Under the pieces are notes generated by a model. That model was not told the origin of the DNA and searched no databases. It was given only the letters and a program-made list of their open reading frames with translations. This document shows positions 48,153 through 57,228 of a DNA stretch of 64,000 nucleotides, one piece after another. The position numbers and the translations under genes were made by a program. The stretch lies in NCBI RefSeq assembly GCF_016806695.1, contig NZ_WUED01000006.1, positions 1 to 64,000 of the forward strand. Reading direction: 5' to 3'. Each line of letters begins with the position of its first letter. Positions within the stretch are counted from its first letter, which is position 1. This DNA comes from Campylobacter bilis (lineage in GTDB: Bacteria; Campylobacterota; Campylobacteria; Campylobacterales; Campylobacteraceae).

Positions 48153-51091
48153 TGCAAGCATCATTTTATGAATATTTGCAAGGATTTGAACTTTGTGAAC
48201 TTTTACTTTGTAAAGACGATAAGCAGGCTGATTTGCTTGCGCAAGTTTCTCGTTTTAAGGGTATAAAAACTTTTGTTTTGCCAGATTTTAGAGCACAATT
48301 TGGCGATGATCTTAGGGTTTTTTCTAAAGAGCTTTTTGAACTTTGTAAGGTTTTAAGTGCTTATCATAAAGAAGAAGAGAAAAAAATTCTCATTTCTCCT
48401 TTAAATACGGTTTTAAAAAAACTTCCTGCAAAAAAACATTTACAAAATTATTTTATCAATAGGGATCAAAAGCTTGATTTAGAGCTTTTTAAGGATGAAA
48501 TTTCAAGATTGGGTTATGAATTTGTAGATATAGTTCAAGATAAGGGTGAAATTTCTATGCGTGCTGATATTGTTGATATTTTTTGTATTAATGAAGAAAA
48601 CCCTATAAGGATTTTATTTTTTGGCGATGAAATTGAAAGCATGCGGTATTTTGATTTACAAAGTCAAAAGTCCATTCCTAATGAATTAAATCATTTAGAA
48701 ATTTGCCCTTTTTTGGCATATTTTGACAAAGAAAATTATGCAATTTTTAAAGAAAAATTAGAAAATTTTCAAAGCGATACTTTAATACATGATATAAATT
48801 CTTTAGGATTTTGGTGTATTGATGATTTTGTTGATTATTTAGAGCTTGATTTTTTAGCTTGTGAGAAATTTGATACTCAAGATTATGAAAGAGATATAGG
48901 TTTTATCAATGCTAAAATTTTGCCCCAAGCTAAAATTTTTAAAGAATTGCAAAGTTCTTATAATAAAGATTTTTTTGAATTTCACAAGAACAAAAAAATA
49001 ACCCTTTTGGCTAAAAATGAAGCCCTTTTTAAGGCTTTGCAGCTTGATGATACTCAAAATATCCATTTTTTAAAAAGTGATTTAAGACTTAATCTTATTA
49101 GTTTTGAAGAATTGATTATTTCTTTAAATAAAAAGGAAAAGCAAAAGACAAGAAAAAAAGCTAGTTTAATTATAGATGAATTAAAAAATGGCGATTATAT
49201 CGTACATGAAGACTATGGGATAGGGAAATTTTTAGGTCTTGAAATGATAATTGTAAGCGGGAGAAAAAAAGAATTTGTTGCTATAGAATATCAAAATTCT
49301 GATAAATTGCTTTTACCAGTAGAAAATTTATATTTAATTGATAAATATTTGGGTATGAGTGGAACTATTCCTAATTTGGATAAATTAGGTAAGACAAGTT
49401 TTATTAAACTTAAAGAAAAGCTTAAAACCAAACTTTTGGCCATAGCTTCGCAAATTATCATCATGGCTGCTAAGAGATCTTTAATACAGGCTAAAAAAAT
49501 TGAAATCAATTTAAATGATCAAGCTAATTTTATAGCTAAAGCGGGTTTTTCTTATACTAGCGATCAAGAACAAGCCTGTAATGAAATTTTAAAAGATTTT
49601 CAAAGTGGCATGGTTATGGATAGGCTTTTAAGTGGAGATGTGGGTTTTGGAAAGACTGAAGTAGCCATGAATGCTATTTATCCTGTGGTAAAGAGTGGAT
49701 TTTGTGTGTTTTTGTTCGTTCCTACGACTTTGCTTTCTCATCAGCATTTTAAAACTTTAAAAAAGCGTTTTGCACCTTTTGATATAGAGGTTTTTAAAAT
49801 AGATCGTTTTACTAAGTCTGCAGAAAAAAAACAAGTTTTACAAGCTTTAAAAGAAAATCAAGCTTGTGTTATTGTTGGTACTCATGCGCTTTTAAGTATG
49901 GAGTGTGAAAATTTAGCGCTTGTTATTATTGATGAGGAACATAAATTTGGGGTTAAACAAAAGGAAAAACTTAAAGAAATAGCTCAAAATTCACATATCT
50001 TATCTATGTCAGCCACCCCAATACCAAGAAGTTTAAACCAAGCTTTAAGTTCTATAAAATCTTATAGTGTTTTACAAACTCCTCCTGAAGATAGAATGGA
50101 TGTAAGAACCTTTGTACGAGAAAACGATGATGCGCTTTTAAAAGAAGCTATAGTAAGAGAATTAAGACGTAATGGGCAAATTTTTTATATCCATAATCAT
50201 ATTGCAAGTATACAACAATGCAAAGATCGTTTATTAGAGCTTTTTCCTAATTTGCGTATTTTAATTTTGCATTCTAAGGTGGATGCTAGGATGCAAGAAG
50301 AACAAATATTAAAATTTGAAAATAAAGAATATGATTTGCTTTTAAGTACTTCTATTGTAGAAAGTGGCATTGATTTGCCAAATGCAAATACTATTATCGT
50401 AGAAAGAAGTGATCGTTTTGGTATGGCGGATTTACATCAATTGCGTGGACGCGTGGGTAGAAGTGATAAGCAAGGATATTGTTATTTTTTAATCGAGAAT
50501 AAAAATGCTATTACTAAGGATGCTTTAAAGCGTCTAGTTTCTTTAGAAAGTAATTCTTTTTTAGGCTCAGGCTCAATTCTTGCTTATCATGATCTTGAAA
50601 TTCGTGGTGGTGGTAATTTATTGGGCGTAGATCAAAGTGGACATATAGAACAAATTGGCTATAGTTTATATCTTAAAATGTTAGAAGATGAGCTTAATGC
50701 TTTAAGCAAAAATGAAATCCAACAGCAAGAAAATAAGCTTGATTTAAAACTCAATGTGAATGCTTTTTTAAATAGTGATCTTATCAACGAGGAACGTTTA
50801 AGACTTGAACTTTATAGAAGATTAAGTAAATGTAAGCAACTTTATGAAGTTTATGAGATTGAAGGGGAAATAGAGGATCGTTTTGGCAAACTTGATATTT
50901 ATACTAAGCAGTTTTTGTCTTTGATCGTCATTAAAATTTTAGCTTTAAATAAATTTAAAAGCATAAGTAGTTTTGGTCAAAATATACAATTGATCACTTT
51001 AAATGATGAAAAAGAGTTTATTCAAGCAAAAAGCAAAGATGATGAGGATGTTTTAGAAGCGATTTTAGTACATCTTAGAAAGGATTTTTAA
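48152..51091 (+). CDS. mfd: Transcription-repair coupling factor Mfd
   Basis: This 979-aa DNA translocase removes stalled RNA polymerase and recruits UvrA. The N-terminal part is UvrB-like, the RNAP-interacting domain is GDYIVHEDYGIGKFLGLEM, Walker A is GDVGFGKTEVAM and motif II is IIDEEHKFG. Motif VI is QLRGRVGRS and the C-terminal TRCF domain is RLELYRRLSKC. It is about 170 residues shorter than E. coli Mfd, mainly in the N-terminal region, which is usual for Campylobacterota. Confidence 0.96.
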   Translation: MQASFYEYLQGFELCELLLCKDDKQADLLAQVSRFKGIKTFVLPDFRAQFGDDLRVFSKELFELCKVLSAYHKEEEKKILISPLNTVLKKLPAKKHLQNYFINRDQKLDLELFKDEISRLGYEFVDIVQDKGEISMRADIVDIFCINEENPIRILFFGDEIESMRYFDLQSQKSIPNELNHLEICPFLAYFDKENYAIFKEKLENFQSDTLIHDINSLGFWCIDDFVDYLELDFLACEKFDTQDYERDIGFINAKILPQAKIFKELQSSYNKDFFEFHKNKKITLLAKNEALFKALQLDDTQNIHFLKSDLRLNLISFEELIISLNKKEKQKTRKKASLIIDELKNGDYIVHEDYGIGKFLGLEMIIVSGRKKEFVAIEYQNSDKLLLPVENLYLIDKYLGMSGTIPNLDKLGKTSFIKLKEKLKTKLLAIASQIIIMAAKRSLIQAKKIEINLNDQANFIAKAGFSYTSDQEQACNEILKDFQSGMVMDRLLSGDVGFGKTEVAMNAIYPVVKSGFCVFLFVPTTLLSHQHFKTLKKRFAPFDIEVFKIDRFTKSAEKKQVLQALKENQACVIVGTHALLSMECENLALVIIDEEHKFGVKQKEKLKEIAQNSHILSMSATPIPRSLNQALSSIKSYSVLQTPPEDRMDVRTFVRENDDALLKEAIVRELRRNGQIFYIHNHIASIQQCKDRLLELFPNLRILILHSKVDARMQEEQILKFENKEYDLLLSTSIVESGIDLPNANTIIVERSDRFGMADLHQLRGRVGRSDKQGYCYFLIENKNAITKDALKRLVSLESNSFLGSGSILAYHDLEIRGGGNLLGVDQSGHIEQIGYSLYLKMLEDELNALSKNEIQQQENKLDLKLNVNAFLNSDLINEERLRLELYRRLSKCKQLYEVYEIEGEIEDRFGKLDIYTKQFLSLIVIKILALNKFKSISSFGQNIQLITLNDEKEFIQAKSKDDEDVLEAILVHLRKDF

Positions 51092-51113
51092 TCTTAAGGC
51101 TAAAATGATTTAA

Positions 51114-51119
51114 TATAAA
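51114..51119 (+). promoter_or_regulatory. Candidate -10 before the HhH-GPD glycosylase gene
   Basis: TATAAA at 51114-51119, within an A/T-rich 61-bp gap after mfd, lies 34 bp ahead of the GTG start and before the near-perfect ribosome binding site AGGAGG (51141-51146). Read-through from mfd is equally possible. Confidence 0.3.
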
Positions 51120-51152
51120 TAATAATTTTTTGAGTTTTTAAGGAGGGTTTGA

Positions 51153-51839
51153 GTGAATGGAGCACAAATTTTTGCAAAACTTTTAGAATTAGATTTAAAA
51201 TATGAGGAATTTGATTGGTTTGAAAATAGGGGTTTAAGTGATTTTGAACTTTTAATTTCTGTTGTTTTGACTCAAAATACAAATTGGAAAAATGTTTTAA
51301 AGGCTTTAGAGAATTTAAGGCAACAAAATATTATAAATTTAGAGCAAATGAACAATTTATCTGATTTAGAGCTTGCGGCTTTAATTAAACCCAGTGGATT
51401 TTATAATACCAAAGCAAAGCGTTTAAAAGCTTTAGTCCAAAGAATTTTAAACACTTATGATAATTTAGAAAATTTTAAAAAAAATGTAGATAGAGAATGG
51501 CTTTTAAATACTAAAGGTTTAGGTTTTGAGAGTGCAGATAGTATTTTAAATTATCTTTGTAAAAGAGAAATTTTGGTTGTAGATAGCTATAGTATGCGTT
51601 TAGCTTCGCATTTGGGCTATGAGTTTGAAAATTATGAAGATTTGAGAGAATTTTTTCAAAGCGGTATAGAAAGTAAACAGGATAAATTGTGTGAAATTTT
51701 AAAAAGAAAATATGAACTTTATGAGCTTTATCAAATTTTTCATGCTCTTATTATTACTTTTGCTAAGCAGAGTTTTAAGGGTGCTAAGTTAAATTTAGAA
51801 GCAAAGAAGTTTTTAACAAAATTAAAGGAAAATTTATGA
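51153..51839 (+). CDS. HhH-GPD DNA glycosylase, MagIII-like
   Basis: This 228-aa base-excision enzyme is probably specific for alkylated purines such as 3-methyladenine. The core motif is LLNTKGLGFESADSIL (helix-hairpin-helix) followed by VVDSYSMRL with the catalytic Asp. The position of the Endonuclease III lyase Lys is Glu (GFESAD) and the four-Cys iron-sulfur loop is absent. Both points favour a monofunctional MagIII-type enzyme over Nth. The start is GTG 51153, set 6 bp after AGGAGG. It overlaps thiD by 4 bp. Confidence 0.85.
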   Translation: MNGAQIFAKLLELDLKYEEFDWFENRGLSDFELLISVVLTQNTNWKNVLKALENLRQQNIINLEQMNNLSDLELAALIKPSGFYNTKAKRLKALVQRILNTYDNLENFKKNVDREWLLNTKGLGFESADSILNYLCKREILVVDSYSMRLASHLGYEFENYEDLREFFQSGIESKQDKLCEILKRKYELYELYQIFHALIITFAKQSFKGAKLNLEAKKFLTKLKENL

Positions 51840-52645
51840 AAGCAAAGGGAAGTGATTTAATCCCGATTCTAACTATAGCAGGAAGTGATTGTAGTGGAGG
51901 TGCGGGCATACAAGCTGATCTTAAAACTTTTAGTGCGCATAGGCTTTTTGGTATGAGTGTGATTTTAAGTGTGGTGGCTGAAAATACTGCAAGAGTGATT
52001 TCAGTGCATGAAATGCCTGTTAAAAGTGTAGATGATCAAATGCTTGCAGTTTTTGAGGATATAGTGCCAAAGGCTACTAAAATTGGCATGATAGGTTCTT
52101 GCGATTTAATCACTTGTATAGCTTATAATTTAGAAAAATTCAAGCCGCAAAATGTAGTCATTGATCCTGTAATGTTTGCTAAAAATGGTTATGCTTTAAT
52201 GCCTGAAGAAAATTGTGGATTTTTTAAAAAAAACATAATAAAATTTGCTGATGTTCTTACTCCAAATATACCTGAAGCAGAGTTTTTATGCGAATTTAAA
52301 ATTTCTAATGAAGAAGAAATGATAAAAGCTGCAAAGCATTTGTGCAGTCTAGGGGCAAAGGCTGTTTTGCTTAAAGGTGGGCATAGTAAAGACAATGCTA
52401 ATGATGTGCTTTTTGATGGTTGTAATATTCATATACTTAAAGCTGAACGTATTAAGACAAAAAATACTCATGGAACAGGTTGTACGCTTTCTTCAGCTAT
52501 TGCTAGCAATTTGGCTAAAGGCAAGGATTTGCTAAATGCAGTTAGTGAGGCTAAAAAGTATGTAAATAATGCTATTTATTATTCTTTAAATTTAGGTAAA
52601 GGTTATGGTCCTATTAATCATTTTGAGTTTGTAAATGAGAAATAA
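51836..52645 (+). CDS. thiD: Hydroxymethylpyrimidine (phosphate) kinase ThiD
   Basis: This 269-aa ribokinase-family enzyme phosphorylates HMP and HMP-P for thiamine synthesis. Substrate binding is at TIAGSDCSGGAGIQADLKTF. The catalytic site is NTHGTGCTLSSAIASNL, with Cys and the GTGC anion hole, and VVIDPVMFAKNG is conserved. It is coupled to the glycosylase gene (ATGA) and overlaps thiE by 11 bp, forming a thiD-thiE pair. Confidence 0.95.
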   Translation: MKAKGSDLIPILTIAGSDCSGGAGIQADLKTFSAHRLFGMSVILSVVAENTARVISVHEMPVKSVDDQMLAVFEDIVPKATKIGMIGSCDLITCIAYNLEKFKPQNVVIDPVMFAKNGYALMPEENCGFFKKNIIKFADVLTPNIPEAEFLCEFKISNEEEMIKAAKHLCSLGAKAVLLKGGHSKDNANDVLFDGCNIHILKAERIKTKNTHGTGCTLSSAIASNLAKGKDLLNAVSEAKKYVNNAIYYSLNLGKGYGPINHFEFVNEK

Positions 52646-53267
52646 GCTTGATCTTAGCCTTTATCTTGTAGCTTCTAAAGGGCGAAAAAGTGATGCGTTT
52701 TTTTTAAACACTTTAGAAAATGCTATAAAAGGTGGGGTAAGTATAGTGCAATTGCGCGAAAAAGAATTGAGTGCAAGAAAATTTTATGAACTTGGTTTAA
52801 AAGTGCAAAAACTTTGTAAGGCTTATCAAATCCCTTTTATAATAAATGATAGGCTAGACATTGCTTTGGCTTTAGATGCTGATGGGGTTCATTTAGGACA
52901 AGAAGATTTAGAGCCGCACCTTGCAAGAAGGCTTTTGGGTGAAGAAAAAATCATAGGTTTGAGCTTGAAAAAATTAGAGCAATTAGCTTTCATACAAGGA
53001 GCAGATTATTTAGGTTGTGGAGCGATTAAAACAACGCCTACTAAGAAAAGTTCGCTTTTAAGTCTTGATACTTTAATGAAAATTAGCCAAAAAAGTCCTC
53101 TTGGTGTAGTGGCTATAGGAGGTATTAATAAAGATGTGATAAAAGAATTAAAAGGTATAAATTTAAGTGGTATTGCTGTATTTGGAGCTATTATGCATGC
53201 TAAAGATGCTTTTTTAGCTGCTAAGGAATTAAAGCGTGAAATTAATGAAAATTTATCTCTTAAATAA
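52635..53267 (+). CDS. thiE: Thiamine phosphate synthase ThiE
   Basis: This 210-aa TIM-barrel enzyme joins HMP-PP and thiazole phosphate. Visible motifs are VQLREKELSARKFYELG, IINDRLDIALALDADGVHLGQEDL, GCGAIKTTPTKK and VVAIGGINKD, all conserved in the family. It starts inside thiD and ends overlapping hemD by 23 bp. The chain fits the usual length. Confidence 0.95.
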   Translation: MRNKLDLSLYLVASKGRKSDAFFLNTLENAIKGGVSIVQLREKELSARKFYELGLKVQKLCKAYQIPFIINDRLDIALALDADGVHLGQEDLEPHLARRLLGEEKIIGLSLKKLEQLAFIQGADYLGCGAIKTTPTKKSSLLSLDTLMKISQKSPLGVVAIGGINKDVIKELKGINLSGIAVFGAIMHAKDAFLAAKELKREINENLSLK

Positions 53268-53874
53268 AACGCCTTTTGAAGGAGTGGAAAATCTTGTTTT
53301 AAATGAGCTTGTTTTTTATGATTTTAATGTAGATTTGAATGAATATGATGCTTTAATTTGTACTTCTAAAAATGCTTTAAAAGCTTTAAAAAAAGCAAAT
53401 ATTGCATTAAATCTTAAACTTGATTTATATACTGTAGGGCAAAGTAGTGCTGATTTTGCTAAAGATTTAGGCTTTAAAAAGATTAAATTTCCACAAAAAG
53501 CTTATGGAAAAAACCTTTTTAATGAATTTAAAGACGAACTTAAAACAAAAAAATGTTTATATTTAAGAGCCAAACATATTGTTTCTGCTTTAAATTTAGA
53601 TCTTAAAAATGCAGGCATTAATCTAGATGAAAAAATTGTTTATGAAAATGTTTTTAAAAAAAGCGATAAGGTATTAAATCATCCTGCTATTTTTATTTTT
53701 ACATCGCCTTTGGGCGTGGAGAATTTTCTAAAATTTTATACTTTAAGCACACAAGATAAAGCCATTGCTATAGGGCATACTACAGCACAAAGACTTTTAA
53801 AATTTAAAAATCTTTTTATATGCGAGAAGCAAAGTCTTCAAGCATGCGTTAAGCTTGCTAAAAGTTTGCTTTAG
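53245..53874 (+). CDS. hemD: Uroporphyrinogen-III synthase HemD
   Basis: This enzyme of about 209 aa cyclises hydroxymethylbilane in heme synthesis. Sequence conservation in this family is low. The recognisable parts are LICTSKNALKALKKA, YTVGQSSADFAKDLG, LYLRAKHIVSALN and IFTSPLGVENFLKFY with the later AIGHTTAQRLL. A GTG at 53236 has AAGGA 8 bp before it and would add three residues, so the exact start is open; MKIYLLN is preferred by family. It is last in the rightward operon and is convergent with the pseudopilin genes. Confidence 0.88.
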   Translation: MKIYLLNKTPFEGVENLVLNELVFYDFNVDLNEYDALICTSKNALKALKKANIALNLKLDLYTVGQSSADFAKDLGFKKIKFPQKAYGKNLFNEFKDELKTKKCLYLRAKHIVSALNLDLKNAGINLDEKIVYENVFKKSDKVLNHPAIFIFTSPLGVENFLKFYTLSTQDKAIAIGHTTAQRLLKFKNLFICEKQSLQACVKLAKSLL

Positions 53875-54323
53875 TTTTTTGTCTTCCAGAAATTTTCTTT
53901 TGCATGAAATATAATGCTTTTTGTAAGTAAAATCTCATCATTGACATTTTTATTACTATTTAAAGCAATGCTAATATGAGCTATGATAATGCCATCTTTG
54001 CTTAAATTTGCATCTTTATTAAAATGAGAAAATTTAAAATCTTCGCATTGGATGGTTGGATAGAAATATTTTATTTTAATTAAAGCTTTTGCGTAATTAA
54101 AAGTTATCTTGTCTAAGCACTTTTTGTTTTCTTGTTTAGCTTTATATAAGAAATATTTAGAAAATTCTTTAGTATTATGACTTAAAATTTGAGCTTGAAG
54201 GTAATAATAAGTATCTTGAATCATTTTAGGAGTATAATTAGATATGTTTAGGTTTAAACTCATCCACAAGCTAATAAGAAGGATTAGAAAAACAGTCCAA
54301 ATTAAAATATAAGCTTTTTTCAT
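53871..54323 (-). CDS. Membrane-anchored protein of the pseudopilin cluster
   Basis: This 150-aa protein has a single N-terminal helix, KKAYILIWTVFLILLISLW (residues 2-20), then a small periplasmic domain. The helix resembles the hydrophobic start of minor pilins (PilX-like) but lacks a clear FTLxE cleavage signature. It is translationally coupled (4-bp overlap) to the preceding pseudopilin-like gene, so a role in the same transformation or type II-like apparatus is likely by context. It corresponds in position to C. jejuni Cj1079. Its own function is unknown. Confidence 0.7.
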   Translation of the reverse strand: MKKAYILIWTVFLILLISLWMSLNLNISNYTPKMIQDTYYYLQAQILSHNTKEFSKYFLYKAKQENKKCLDKITFNYAKALIKIKYFYPTIQCEDFKFSHFNKDANLSKDGIIIAHISIALNSNKNVNDEILLTKSIIFHAKENFWKTKN

Positions 54324-54982
54324 AGCAGAAGTCTTTTTTCAAGACAATATTCTGTTTGTTCTTTAGAACAAATTTTTAATTTATTATTTTGTATTTGAAA
54401 TACACTTATATTTTTTTCAAGCAGCCCTTGTTGTTTTAATTTATCATTGAATTTTGGTTTTAACTCATAGCTAAGTTCTTTGTTTGCTAAACTTATTGTG
54501 AGTTGGGCTTGCAAAGGAGTGAAAAACCCTGTGAAATTTGCTATTATGGTATTGTTTTGTAAGGATATTGTCTCTATTTGATTATTTTTTAAAGCATAAA
54601 TTATGTAATCATTATCATTGTATAGATCTTTTCTGTTTTGAAATAGTGTATTAAGATCAGATTTTGGTAGGTAAAGTTTATTTTTATTTTCTAAAAGAAG
54701 TGCAGAATTGATCAAATAAAGCTTATTATCTTTAAGATTTATTAATTGATCTTTTAAAAAGCATTGGAGCGTTTGGTTTAAAAAAGTAATTTGAGTGCAA
54801 TTTTGTATTAATTTTTCTATTTTAAGCAAATTAAGATGCGTTTGAGTGATAAGTTCGTGTGTTTTTAAAGCATTAAAATTCAAAAGATGAAAATTGCTTA
54901 GGGGTTTTGAGAGTAGGCTTGCTATGATTGCAAAAAGCAAAAGCGATAGAATGAATTCAAATAAGGTAAAGGCTTTACTCAT
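54320..54982 (-). CDS. Pseudopilin-like protein (PulJ/PilW-like N-terminus)
   Basis: This 220-aa protein starts MSKAFTLFEFILSLLLFAIIA, a prepilin-type N-terminus with F at the cleavage +1 position and a Glu-equivalent at position 5 (FTLFE). A globular periplasmic domain of about 190 residues follows. It is probably a minor pseudopilin of the competence machinery (C. jejuni Cj1078 position). It overlaps both neighbours by 4 bp, so it is translated in series with ctsT and the 150-aa gene. Confidence 0.75.
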   Translation of the reverse strand: MSKAFTLFEFILSLLLFAIIASLLSKPLSNFHLLNFNALKTHELITQTHLNLLKIEKLIQNCTQITFLNQTLQCFLKDQLINLKDNKLYLINSALLLENKNKLYLPKSDLNTLFQNRKDLYNDNDYIIYALKNNQIETISLQNNTIIANFTGFFTPLQAQLTISLANKELSYELKPKFNDKLKQQGLLEKNISVFQIQNNKLKICSKEQTEYCLEKRLLL

Positions 54983-55280
54983 TCTTTGAAGTAAACATTG
55001 TAGTTTTGATTTTGAAAGTATAGTTTTTTAAATTCAAATGCACCATCTTTGACAATTTGTTCTTGTAGGTTTATGGGCTGTAAATTTGAGCTTTGTATTA
55101 GGGTGGTTTTTAAACTTGCTTTTTCGTATAATCGATCTTGAAGTTTGTAAAGTCTTTCAATAATGTTTAAATTCTCGTGGTTTTTATAAAGATGAGTATA
55201 ATATAAATAATGCCAACAAAAATTAAAGATAGGATTATCATAGCATGGATTAATTCTATAAATATAAAGGCTTTTTTCAT
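54979..55280 (-). pseudogene. ctsT: ctsT, competence pseudopilin, frameshifted
   Basis: The ATG at 55280 overlaps the proC stop as ATGA and opens a pilin-like N-terminus, [20 protein letters not shown]. This frame stops after 37 codons (55167). The rest of the protein (KNHENLNIIERLYKLQ onward, to the stop at 54979) continues in another frame. From 55280 to 54979 is 302 nt, one short of 303. The frames switch around CTCATCTTTATAAAAACC (about 55175-55195). One missing T there, or a -1 slip on the A5 run, would restore about 100 residues. CtsT is required for natural transformation in C. jejuni. Confidence 0.8.
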
Positions 55281-56011
55281 TTAGTATTGCTAGCACTTAT
55301 GGCTTCGAAAAAGCTGCCACGAATTCCTTTTTGTTCAAGCACTTTAATGCCTTTTATAGTAACGCCCCCTGGTGAACAAATGTTTTCTTTGATGATAGCA
55401 GGATGTTCTTGTTCTAATAAAGCACTTGAGCTTTTAAACAAAGATCGGGTCAGATTAAGACTAAGTTCTTTTGATAAGCCTTCACATACACCAGCATTGG
55501 CAATGCTTTCTGCCACAAGAGCTAAAAAAGCAGGAGCACAGCCGCTGATTGCCATAGCAGCACCCATTTGATCTTCATTGTCTAATTTATAAGCTGAACC
55601 AAAAGTGGTTAAAATTTTTAAGATTTCATCTTCAAAGAGGAAATTTTTGAGTATATAAGGCGTGGTAGAGGCTTGATATTTAGCTGCTGTATTAGGCATG
55701 ATTCTAGCATAATTTTGAGCAGGGATAATTTGCAATTTATTAAAGTCAGTATTGGCTAAAACAGAGATTAAAATGCGTGCTTGCCCTTTTAAGAGTTTAG
55801 CAACATTTTCTAAAGCATAGGGTTTAAAAGCTAAGATAAGATCTTTATTATTTATATCAAAATCTTCATAAAGTAAGATTTTAAAACCTTCTTTAGCAAA
55901 ACTTTGAAGTTTTTCTAAATTTCTTCCTACTATGCAGATTTGATAATGATTTTTTAATCCATAGGCTAAGGCTTTTGCCATAGTTCCATTTGCAAGTATA
56001 TAAAGCATCAT
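55277..56011 (-). CDS. proC: Pyrroline-5-carboxylate reductase
   Basis: This 244-aa enzyme makes the last step of proline synthesis. The NAD(P)-binding start is [16 protein letters not shown]. The conserved [20 protein letters not shown] and [15 protein letters not shown] motifs are both present. The family length is usually about 265, so it is slightly short. ATG 56011 overlaps the fliW stop (ATGA); ATG 56008 is an alternative. Its stop overlaps the start of ctsT. Confidence 0.93.
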   Translation of the reverse strand: MMLYILANGTMAKALAYGLKNHYQICIVGRNLEKLQSFAKEGFKILLYEDFDINNKDLILAFKPYALENVAKLLKGQARILISVLANTDFNKLQIIPAQNYARIMPNTAAKYQASTTPYILKNFLFEDEILKILTTFGSAYKLDNEDQMGAAMAISGCAPAFLALVAESIANAGVCEGLSKELSLNLTRSLFKSSSALLEQEHPAIIKENICSPGGVTIKGIKVLEQKGIRGSFFEAISASNTK

Positions 56012-56397
56012 TTTTTAATATAATTTGCAATTTGCTCAGCTTGAAAAAAATCAGGATAGTTAAGAGTGTCTAAAATCACTTGTACCATAGTATTATTATC
56101 AAGATTGATAACTACAGGTGCTAAAAAATTTACAGTGGACTCTTCGATGCTTTTTGCTATTGCTACTATATTGAAAATTTTCATATTAGATTGAGGTGTT
56201 AAACAAAGTAATTCCTGATAATAAGTTGGTATATCAAATTCATAATCAGGTCTGATTAAATAAGGATTAATCAAAACAAAAGAAAAGTCTTTTCCATCAA
56301 GACTTTTAAGCCTTACAAATACTTCATCGATAGTTGAAAATTCCATATTTTTGGTCTCTTCGAAACCTAAAATAGGGCATTTAACAGCTAGAGTCAT
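56008..56397 (-). CDS. fliW: Flagellar assembly factor FliW, CsrA antagonist
   Basis: This 129-aa protein binds CsrA and frees flagellin mRNA; it is itself titrated by flagellin. Conserved parts are [36 protein letters not shown] and the C-terminal [16 protein letters not shown]. Its length is standard. A strong promoter and a ribosome binding site, GAGGAG, precede it. It heads a fliW-proC-ctsT-pseudopilin operon. CsrA, its target, is at 29362-29589. Confidence 0.94.
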   Translation of the reverse strand: MTLAVKCPILGFEETKNMEFSTIDEVFVRLKSLDGKDFSFVLINPYLIRPDYEFDIPTYYQELLCLTPQSNMKIFNIVAIAKSIEESTVNFLAPVVINLDNNTMVQVILDTLNYPDFFQAEQIANYIKK

Positions 56398-56427
56398 GTT
56401 TTCTCCTCTAAGTTATAATCACTAAAT

Positions 56428-56436
56428 ATTCTAGCA
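56428..56436 (-). promoter_or_regulatory. fliW operon promoter, extended -10
   Basis: On the minus strand TGCTAGAAT (complement of 56428-56436) fits the extended -10 consensus, about 30 bp before the fliW start. GAGGAG (complement of 56402-56407) follows as the ribosome binding site. Confidence 0.6.
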
Positions 56437-56488
56437 TAAAATAAGTAATAATAGTCTTGAAATTTTAAAATTATTTAATTAAATTTAT

Positions 56489-56494
56489 TATAAT
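56489..56494 (+). promoter_or_regulatory. Candidate bamD promoter
   Basis: TATAAT at 56489-56494 and a second A/T box, TATAAA (56511-56516), lie in the 166-bp gap before bamD. Either could be the -10 of bamD; the leader would be about 40-65 nt, ending in AAGG before the ATG. Confidence 0.4.
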
Positions 56495-56563
56495 TTTAGA
56501 AGAACGTAATTATAAAATAGTTAAAATACAGATTTTTTAATAATGAAATTTTTAAGGTAAGAT

Positions 56564-57211
56564 ATGAAAAAAAGCATTTTTTTATTGGTTTTAATAGGAA
56601 TTTTTTTTAATGCGTGCAGTACAAAAAATGATGAGACTTTGTATAATCTTAGTGCTACTCAATGGTATAAGCAAATCATTAAAGATTTGCACGATAGAGA
56701 TTTAGAAAAGGCTGATGATCATTATAATGGTATGGCAAGTGAGCATGTTTCAGATCCTTTATTAGAAACTACTTTAATCATTCTAGCACAAGCTCATAGG
56801 GATGAAGAAGAGTATCAATTAGCGGAGTTTTATTTGGATGAGTATAATAAAAAATTTGGAAATTCGCGCAATGCTGATTATATTCGCTATCTTAAAATCA
56901 AGGCAAAATTTGATGCTTTTGCAGTGCCTAATCGCAATCAAGCTTTAATGCTTCAAAGTCAAAAAGAAATAGATAATTTTTTGCAAGATTATCCTTATAC
57001 AGAATATAAACCTTTAGTTCAAACTATGTTGACTAAATTTAATTTAGCTATTTTTTATCTTGATGGTACTATACAAAATTTATATCAACGCATCAATCAT
57101 TATGAAAGTGCTAAAATTTACGAACAAAGACTTCAAGAAAATGAATTTTATAAGCAAGATATTATTAAACCAGAGCTTCCTTGGTATAGAAGTATATTTG
57201 AAAAATTTTAA
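56564..57211 (+). CDS. bamD: Outer membrane assembly lipoprotein BamD
   Basis: This 215-aa lipoprotein of the BAM complex assembles outer-membrane proteins. The signal sequence MKKSIFLLVLIGIFFNACST has Cys18 as the lipid site. Tetratricopeptide-type helices follow (LSATQWYKQIIKDLHDRDLEK, LLETTLIILAQAHRDEEEYQ, QKEIDNFLQDYPYTEYKP), the expected BamD pattern including the YP pair. It is 17 bp from lon and probably co-transcribed with it. Confidence 0.9.
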   Translation: MKKSIFLLVLIGIFFNACSTKNDETLYNLSATQWYKQIIKDLHDRDLEKADDHYNGMASEHVSDPLLETTLIILAQAHRDEEEYQLAEFYLDEYNKKFGNSRNADYIRYLKIKAKFDAFAVPNRNQALMLQSQKEIDNFLQDYPYTEYKPLVQTMLTKFNLAIFYLDGTIQNLYQRINHYESAKIYEQRLQENEFYKQDIIKPELPWYRSIFEKF

Positions 57212-57228
57212 TAAGCAAGGAATAGTAA

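Noticed and set aside
54979-55296. A 105-codon continuous frame starting [13 protein letters not shown] as the true gene after proC
   Set aside because: Its first roughly 35 residues look unlike any pilin and overlap proC by 20 bp, while the adjacent frame has an exact ATGA junction and a pilin N-terminus. The frameshift reading explains both.
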